DNA from: Lepidodermella squamata
Lineage: Eukaryota; Gastrotricha
Length of the DNA stretch: 64,000 nucleotides
NCBI GenBank assembly: GCA_047495785.1
Contig: JBLDXI010000033.1
Coordinates: 2,873,809-2,937,808, forward strand
Reading direction: 5' to 3'
Below the pieces are notes generated by a model. That model saw only the letters and a list, made by a program, of their open reading frames with translations, did not search any database and had not been told where the DNA came from. Positions 58,132-64,000 of the stretch are shown piece after piece (the stretch's first letter is position 1; the number at the start of each line of letters is the position of its first letter). The position numbers were made by a program, and so were the translations under genes.

Positions 58132-58990
58132 TTAGTTACTATAAATACAAAGATTCAATTTTTGGCGGAACTTCAGAGGCCGCATAAGACCGGGTGAATC
58201 GAGTGAAAATATTGCCAACGTAAATATTGCCAAAGCAGCGTCGAGAATAGAAGCCCACACATTTATACGACCAATTACATGAAAACACGAAAACACGAAA
58301 TAATGACAACAAATGCGGAGAATAAAAATTCGAAATATGCATATTAACATGAGCAAAAAATTGAGCAAAGTCCGGAAATAATAAATCGAATCGTGTATCG
58401 TATCCCGATGACTTCTTATACAAAAAATGCGTGAGATATGTGCTCGATCAAAATCAGAAGCAGCAATATAAGGAAAGAGCACTTCGCAGAAGAACATCAT
58501 AGCAGCAGAAAAAACTAAATTTCCAGGGCAGAAAACCAAAATATTCAAGATATAATAGTAAGTATTACGGCAAGTGATGACGATGCTGCTGCTGTTGCTG
58601 CTGCATGAAGAATGAAGACAAACAAAATCGAGCATCAAGAATCTCAAGCAAAGTTGCAAGTATAAGACCACTTGGCGTCTGGCGTCAATTAAAGTTTGTT
58701 CCGCATTAAATGAATGAGGAACCACGGCCATTAATTGCATGTTATCTGCATAGCCGAATCTAAGGTGTGGTGAGTGAACAGATGAATGCATAAACATTTG
58801 TTTATCGCTAGAACGTGGTTGCGCATGCGCATGCGAACAAGAGGGTGAATCGTCGTTCCAACATAAATCATCAGCGACCCATTCAAATTGTTGATGTAGT
58901 ACAAAACATTGACGACGCAATATTCATCAAGCAGGCCGAGTTTCGCCCAGCGACCGGAATTCGTGAAGCAACAATTTCGATTAACCAGCG
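58132..58990 (-). CDS. GIY-YIG-like domain plus a long hydrophobic ORF, one frame break
   Basis: One minus frame (58990-58810) reads GRWAKLGLLDEYCVVNVLYY, INNLNG, then IYVGTTIHPLVRMRMRNH, the Y-Y / Y-V-G / R / H spacing of a GIY-YIG nuclease core. The match then continues one frame over as SPHLRFGYADNMQLMAVVPH and NAEQTLIDAR, the usual C-terminal part with its glutamate. That second frame runs 262 codons without a stop to 58132 and becomes hydrophobic (MMFFCEVLFPYIAAS). GIY-YIG domains cut or nick DNA in repair enzymes and mobile elements; this one differs from the Penelope copy at 34.7 kb. The frame break is one base, near 58810. The upstream limit is unknown. Confidence 0.4.
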
Positions 58991-59245
58991 ATGACACCGC
59001 GGCGAATAGTACGACTTATACGTTTCCGCGTATATGTTCTTAAATTCGGGTTTTTTTCGTGAAACTAGCAATCGCTTGGAAGAACCGTTTGAGTCATCAA
59101 CCGCACGATCGGACAAATTCAGCAATGTCTGCTTCAGATCATGCAGGACAGGAATGTGACACCAATGAGAATCTTCAGGGCGAAGCAAATACGAAAATCG
59201 ATTAAATCAGCGCGAAAGATTTCATTTCGCTGTAAATTCAGCATT

Positions 59246-59490
59246 TTGCTCGCTCAAATCCGATCTATTACTACATCTTGTCCTTCGAGTTTAACTGCGT
59301 GGCCCACCTTACTGACAAACTCCGCAGCTTTTGCAGGAGACTCAAATTCGAGCATGGCTACTTTCCGCGTAGATGCCGATGTTTGCGCGAAAGCAATGTT
59401 AACAATTGGTTGGTGCCAGCCAACCCTCTACAGAGAAGCCCGAGAATTTCATCCTGCGTTGTCCTCAGCTCAACGTTGGCCTTAGAGATT
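59246..59490 (-). CDS. RRM-like domain fragment, one frame break
   Basis: The minus strand reads NVELRTTQDEILGLL, then in the next frame GWHQPIVNIAFAQTSASTRK followed by VAMLEFESPAKAAEFV and KLEGQDVVIDRI-stop. The layout beta-helix-beta, the aromatic-containing LEFESPxxAxxF strand (RNP1 position) and the end strand are those of an RNA-recognition motif. A one-base deletion near 59432 would account for the shift. A Ser/Pro-rich frame lies upstream on the same strand (about 59540-59640, VPTLKSPK), but the splice phases do not agree. Confidence 0.45.
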
Positions 59491-60214
59491 AACCGCTCAG
59501 AATCCGCTTAGTTAGCCAAAAGTAGTGTTGTTCCATTTCACTTAGGTGACTTGAGCGTTGGAACCGCTGTAGATGAAACAGCCGACGCTGCCGACGTTCC
59601 AACTGAAGGTGATGAGCTAGATGATGAAGGGTCAGCAGAAACGTACCATCAGCCCTGTTGTTGGTACAGCCGAGGCATTTGAAGATTTGTCACGACCTAT
59701 TTCCATCATATAAGAAAGCTTAAATATTCCGATTCATAGGTTGTATATCTAAATTTACCCTTGAAAAATTGCTTGCTGCTGTGTCAACTTTCGCCACGTA
59801 GTTATTTTCTCCTTGCCTGTAAAATCGACAAATCATAGCAAAAATGAATCTTATGCTCATTTTTTTTACCCTTAAAAACGCCAACACCGCCGGATCTTGA
59901 CGAAATTTGTAGCTTCTGCCACTCGACAGAAATAAAGATGTATAGAATCAAACTCTGATGATCAATGCGAAGTCATCAGCCAGAAAACGATGAGAAGAAT
60001 ATCGCTCTGGTTGTCTTGGTTGAAACGATCGTTTCGCCCACTGGAGACTGGAAATATCCTGCAATCGTCAAGTTTCACCTCTGTGTTTCATAAGGTACCG
60101 GCACTGAGCAAAAAGAGGCGTCGCGCAGGCGCAGAAGATATCACACTGCTGCCGATCATAGAACTCAAGCGTAGCATAATTTGTGTAAGAGGCGAACTGG
60201 CTGATGAAGGCGTA

Positions 60215-62328
60215 CATCAGGTCCAGGAAATGCGGCTTGAAGCTGCGCTAAGTCGCAATTTGCTTTCGGTGCTTGTTGGCGTCCAGTTTGCAATAAGAGA
60301 TGATCGTAGAAGAAATAAAACCCTTTGTAACAAGTGGAAACCTAAACAGTAGGAAGAACAATCATCTTTGAATGACAGCAGGTACAGGTACAGTCGGCTC
60401 ACGAAATCAGTTTGAACTAAATCGAGAACACGTGTTCAACTCGCCGGTGGACAAGCTTATGGGCTTTCCCCAGTTGGCAAGGTTCACAGACATACTGAGA
60501 AGATTTTTCTTAATTAAACCGTGAGTGGACATGCGTTTGACTTCATTCACATTCAAGTGCACTAAACGTTCATGCCACTTTTTGAACGCTCGCGAGTTGA
60601 AGCCATGAAGTACAAGACACGGTCCGGTGTGAAGGTTATATCCTGAAGGCAGTCATCGAGTGATCGGAATTTCGCTTCATACTTTAGAGATTTTTTGTTA
60701 TAAGCATCCGAGAAAACAGTCACAATATATTTGTTTTGTGCATATCTAAAGTTCATAATAAGCCTTATTATGAAGCAAGGGCGGTATCGCAGAACGTGAT
60801 TTGAACCGAGTATTAACATAAGAATAGAACAAGCTCAGAGAGCGATCGGAAATAGTGGCATCATCAAATCTTTCCTTTTCAATTCGATAGGCCTTTTGAT
60901 AGGAGCTTCTAGCAGCACGATATTCCGAATTTTCTGATGGCAACACTCCAGAACTGTTCAATTTAGAGGACATTTACGCAGATTTCTCAGCCGACCGCGC
61001 AAGTCCAAATTCATCTACGGAGCACTCTTCGCACTACGATGTTTTCGTCGAGGCACAAACAGAAAGAAACACAGGTATATAATTCTGAGAAGACGCATGT
61101 AGCACACATCTGTGGAAGCTGTGTTATCAATGATATAGCTCCAGTCATATTGGTTAAGAAATCGATGAAATTCCAATGAGTTCATTGTAAAAAAATTGAA
61201 AACCCGAGCAATAGACGGTGAAGACACAGTTGAAACAATGCTTTTGAGGAGAAGCAAGCAGTCAGGAGAAGAAGGCAAGCAGGTCGAAGAAGTAGATGGC
61301 GTCGCGCTGGCGACTGGTACGCCACGCACATACCAAAGCTTGCCGATCAAATCAGCCATGACAATGGATTCCTCACCTATCAACCACGCTACAGTGTCTA
61401 CCTTCAAAGACAACTTTCTTTCCTGATAAGACGAGCACGCTACAGTGTCTACCTTCAAAGACAACTTTCTTTCCTGATAAGACGAGCACGCTACAGTGTC
61501 TACCTTCAAAGACAACTGTCTTTCCTGATAAGACGAGCTGAGTTACCCTTAAGAGATTTGCGGATAGATTCGGAATATAATTCACATTTCTCTCTAATGA
61601 CGCTTTGCACCAGGAGTAGTAGGAAAACAAAAGGACATTCCACCAATGCTACTTGAAGGCAAAAAGGTACCATCACCGATTTTAAATCTTTTTGCTTCAG
61701 ATTCATGTCGAATAGAACTCAGAATATAGCAATAGTGGTTCGCAGTAACATTCTCACTAAATCCACTGTCAACTAACCAGCGATGGTCGAGTATAGGTGT
61801 TGGCATCGGAGTTGGCATGGATGAGAGGGCATAATCACGAGCAACTTTATTTAACAAAATGTTAACATGCGCATGTAGGAATAGACAATCCCGTGCACAA
61901 GAAAGAAATTTTCTCGGCGTTCAAAGCCATCGTACAGCTTGATTATCCCTGTCGTGGCATGTGCGGTGAAAGTCCATTAGTCCTGAAAACTGAATTCGCT
62001 GATCGATGCAATCGGAGCATTTTCTTCGATGAGACGCCTCTTGCTACGCAGCTCGAAGATTTGGAGAATTTTTTCGCGTAACGACGTCAAAACAATAAAA
62101 TTGGCAAAGGTACAAAATGCTCAATTCGCCACACCGCCACAACGCCGAATCTGCGCAGTTGTTTCTGTCAGGTCGAGGGCGAACGATCAAAATGTCTTGC
62201 GCTGGCAAAATGTGAAATGTTCGAATCGGGAGGCTGGGCGAAAAAGTTCGTGGACAAAAACGCGACATGATTGAAGCAAAGTCCAATATTGCAGACTACC
62301 GCACTGTCTCCTGCTGCAGAAACGTTTG
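60215..62328 (-). mobile_element. Copia-like retroelement copy C3
   Basis: The most complete of three copies. In minus-strand order: 5' region 62328-62043 (continuous where C1 is split by a LINE), protease-like WLVDSGFSENVT (about 61785), NLSANLLRVTQLVLSG (about 61600), three 51-bp tandem units at 61382-61534, LADLIGKLWYVRGVPVA, and the integrase start YLLSFKDDCSSYCLGF (about 60370). Reverse transcriptase and RNase H are missing. Frames are broken many times. LTRs were not identified. Confidence 0.65.
61385..61540. repeat. Three tandem 51-bp units within the copia-like copy
   Basis: The unit starting ACGCTACAGTGTCTACCTTC and ending CTGATAAGACGAGC occurs three times almost unchanged. 51 bp is 17 codons, so on the minus strand it repeats the peptide LSGKKVVFEGRHCSVLV in frame. 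Copies C1 and C2 have one unit. Confidence 0.9.
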
Positions 62329-62599
62329 CTCTTTATTTCTTTAATCCGCAGGCCGTAAGGACTGTGTCTTATCCCAGGGGAAAAGTTGCCTGCAGAAGGT
62401 ACCTTGCCAAAACAAGGCGAATATTGACGGGTCTTCTCGGTCCCCGAAAATTTTGAAAATTGAAATTTGAAAATTCTAGGTTTTAATTTTGAAATAATAA
62501 TTTCCGCTATTTCTTTACGGAATAATATAAAATATTAGTAAATTTGAAAAATAATTTTAAATCTACTGTGAAAACGTAGCGCGCTAATTTATTCAAATC

Positions 62600-63346
62600 T
62601 TTTGCGGGAATCTGCGGTGATGTTCATCCAAACCCCGGCCCGAAGTGCCAAGCTTGTGCTAAACCTTGTAAAACCGATTACGTCCAGTGCATTGGTTGTC
62701 AAATTTCTTACCACAAAAAGTGTATAACTGATTCGGAACTTGGAAATGGCCCAGTGAGTGGCTGGCTCTGTGCATGCTGTGCTAGCTGCAGGTGTAAGGT
62801 TTGCGATGAAGCAGCAGTGGAGAAGGTGATTGAGTGCAGTTCTTGCCTAACGTGGTGGCATTACAAGTGCGTTAAAATGTCATCGAAGACCTTCGGCCAG
62901 CACCAGAAAAACGCTAATCTATCATGGCAGTGCCCCGTTTGTAAGGAGATGGGCGCGGATAAGAACACCGAAATTGCAACGGCCGATGCCCAAGAGGCCA
63001 TAAGATCGTGCCTGGCCATTAAACCGACCAACAAATGGCATGACTTGATCGGCTGGCGGGAAAGCTTCCCATCATGTGTATTGACAGCCCAGTTCAACCT
63101 CAACGGCCTTCTTGTACTGGAAAACACACGTCTTCAAGAGGTAGCCGACTTCATCTCAACCTACAAACCAGACATCGTCTTTCTTTGCGAAACCAAAGTT
63201 CCTCCTGGCAAGCTAACCACTATGGTTCACAAGTACTTTCAAGGCTATGTGTTGCACTCGAATGGCCGCAAAAAAGGGGCCGGAGGAGTAGCTATACTCC
63301 ATCGCTTGCCACACGAGATCGAATCTGGTCAAATCAAAAATACTTT

Positions 63347-63348
<2 letters not shown>
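62600..63348 (+). mobile_element. LINE ORF2 5' part: 2A-like motif, two PHD-type fingers, endonuclease start; cut by telomeric repeats
   Basis: A single frame is open from about 62579 to 63365. It contains GICGDVHPNPGP (62607-62642), a 2A-like motif. Two Cys/His zinc-binding modules follow: CQACAKPCKTDYVQCIGC with YHKKC and CACC, then CKVCDEAAVEKVIECSSC with WWHYKC and CPVC. The apurinic-type endonuclease start comes next: NLNGL, LQEVADFISTYKPDIVFLCE with the catalytic-type Glu in CETK, and GAGGVAILHR. PHD-containing ORF2 N-termini are known from CR1/L2-type LINEs. At 63349 the frame runs into TTAGGG repeats, so the rest of endonuclease and all RT are gone. Confidence 0.82.
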
Positions 63349-63383
<35 letters not shown>

Positions 63384-63982
63384 GGTTAGGGTTAGGGTTA
63401 GGGTTAGGGTTAGGGTTAGGGTTAGGGTTAGGGTTAGGGTTAGGGTTAGGGTTAGGGTTAGGGTTAGGGTTAGGGTTAGGGTTAGGGTTAGGGTTAGGGT
63501 TAGGGTTAGGGTTAGGGTTAGGGTTAGGGTTAGGGTTAGGGTAGGGTTAGGGTTAGGGTTAGGGTTAGGGTTAGGGTTAGGGTTAGGGTTAGGGTTAGGG
63601 TTAGGTTAGGGTTAGGGTTAGGGTTGGGTTAGGGTTAGGGTTAGGGTTAGGGTTAGGGTTAGGGTTAGGGTTAGGGTTAGGGTTAGGGTTAGGGTTAGGG
63701 TTAGGGTTAGGGTTAGGGTTAGGGTTAGGGTTAGGGTTAGGGTTAGGGTTAGGGTTAGGGTTAGGGTTAGGGTTAGGGTTAGGGTTAGGGTTAGGGTTAG
63801 GGTTAGGGTTAGGGTTAGGGTTAGGGTTAGGGTTAGGGTTAGGGTTAGGGTTAGGGTTAGGGTTAGGGGTTAGGGTTAGGGTTAGGGTTAGGGTTAGGGT
63901 TAGGTTAGGGTTAGGGTTAGGGTTAGGGTTAGGGTTAGGGTTAGGGTTAGGGTTAGGGTTAGGGTTAGGGTTAGGGTTAGGG
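63349..63982 (+). repeat. (TTAGGG)n telomere-type array
   Basis: About 634 bp, roughly 105 units, almost pure, G-rich strand running left to right as expected for a right chromosome end. Variant units: GTAGGG near 63541, TTAGG near 63603 and 63901, TTGGG near 63625 and TTAGGGG near 63866. The last 18 bases of the window (CACTCTCACGAGATGTGT) are not telomeric, so the array is not terminal here. Confidence 0.97.
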
Positions 63983-64000
63983 CACTCTCACGAGATGTGT

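Noticed and set aside
59560-59685. Acidic plus-strand exon (DETADAADVPTEGDELDDEG)
   Set aside because: An acceptor-like site precedes it, but the opposite strand gives an equally open Ser/Pro-rich frame next to the RRM-like ORF. Neither can be preferred on sequence alone.

Overview
The window is nuclear DNA of an animal. It carries spliced metazoan genes (COX15, protein 4.1, ribosomal protein L3, an ELO elongase), GT-AG introns that are often only 36-60 nt long, AATAAA poly(A) signals, nuclear tRNA genes, non-LTR, copia-like and Penelope-like retroelements, and a long TTAGGG array. TTAGGG argues against a typical TTAGGC nematode or TTAGG arthropod. The short introns fit a small invertebrate, but I cannot name the phylum from sequence alone.

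Layout. 0.3-2.4 kb (+): 3' exons of COX15. 7.5-9.9 kb (+): a small membrane-protein-like ORF and a two-exon PPxY protein. 11.7-22.3 kb (-): a protein 4.1/coracle gene whose 6 kb intron is full of mobile DNA (LINE tail, a TA-type MITE, and a ~1.9 kb repeat with an inverted relative at 53.6-55.6 kb). 22.3-27.9 kb: no convincing gene. 27.96-30.05 kb (+): a complete seven-exon RpL3. 30.6-46 kb: nested mobile elements, namely a copia-like element split by a LINE and a Penelope-like element, a dispersed repeat holding a tRNA cluster (Phe, Pro, Glu, Lys plus decayed copies), a long hairpin repeat, a LINE RT and a decayed hAT-like transposase. 46.4-51.3 kb: mostly minus-strand gene pieces (coiled-coil tail, GH3-domain exons, an unrecognised two-exon gene, an ELO elongase with several lesions, and an unrecognised three-exon gene). 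52-57 kb: LINE ORF1 and RT fragments and repeat copies with nested insertions. 58-59.5 kb (-): a GIY-YIG-like ORF and an RRM-like ORF, each with one frame break. 60.2-62.3 kb (-): another copia-like copy. 62.6-63.35 kb (+): a LINE 5' part (2A-like motif, two PHD-type fingers, start of the endonuclease) cut off by 634 bp of TTAGGG repeats, after which non-telomeric sequence resumes.

The housekeeping genes at the left and centre (COX15, 4.1, RpL3) read cleanly. Several genes to the right need one-base corrections, so that part is either decaying subtelomeric DNA or less accurately assembled. The nested insertions have readable target duplications and internal empty sites, so the order of events can be reconstructed. 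I see no prokaryotic operon, CRISPR array or defence system. The most unusual feature is the LINE-telomere junction together with the 2A-like/PHD LINE.
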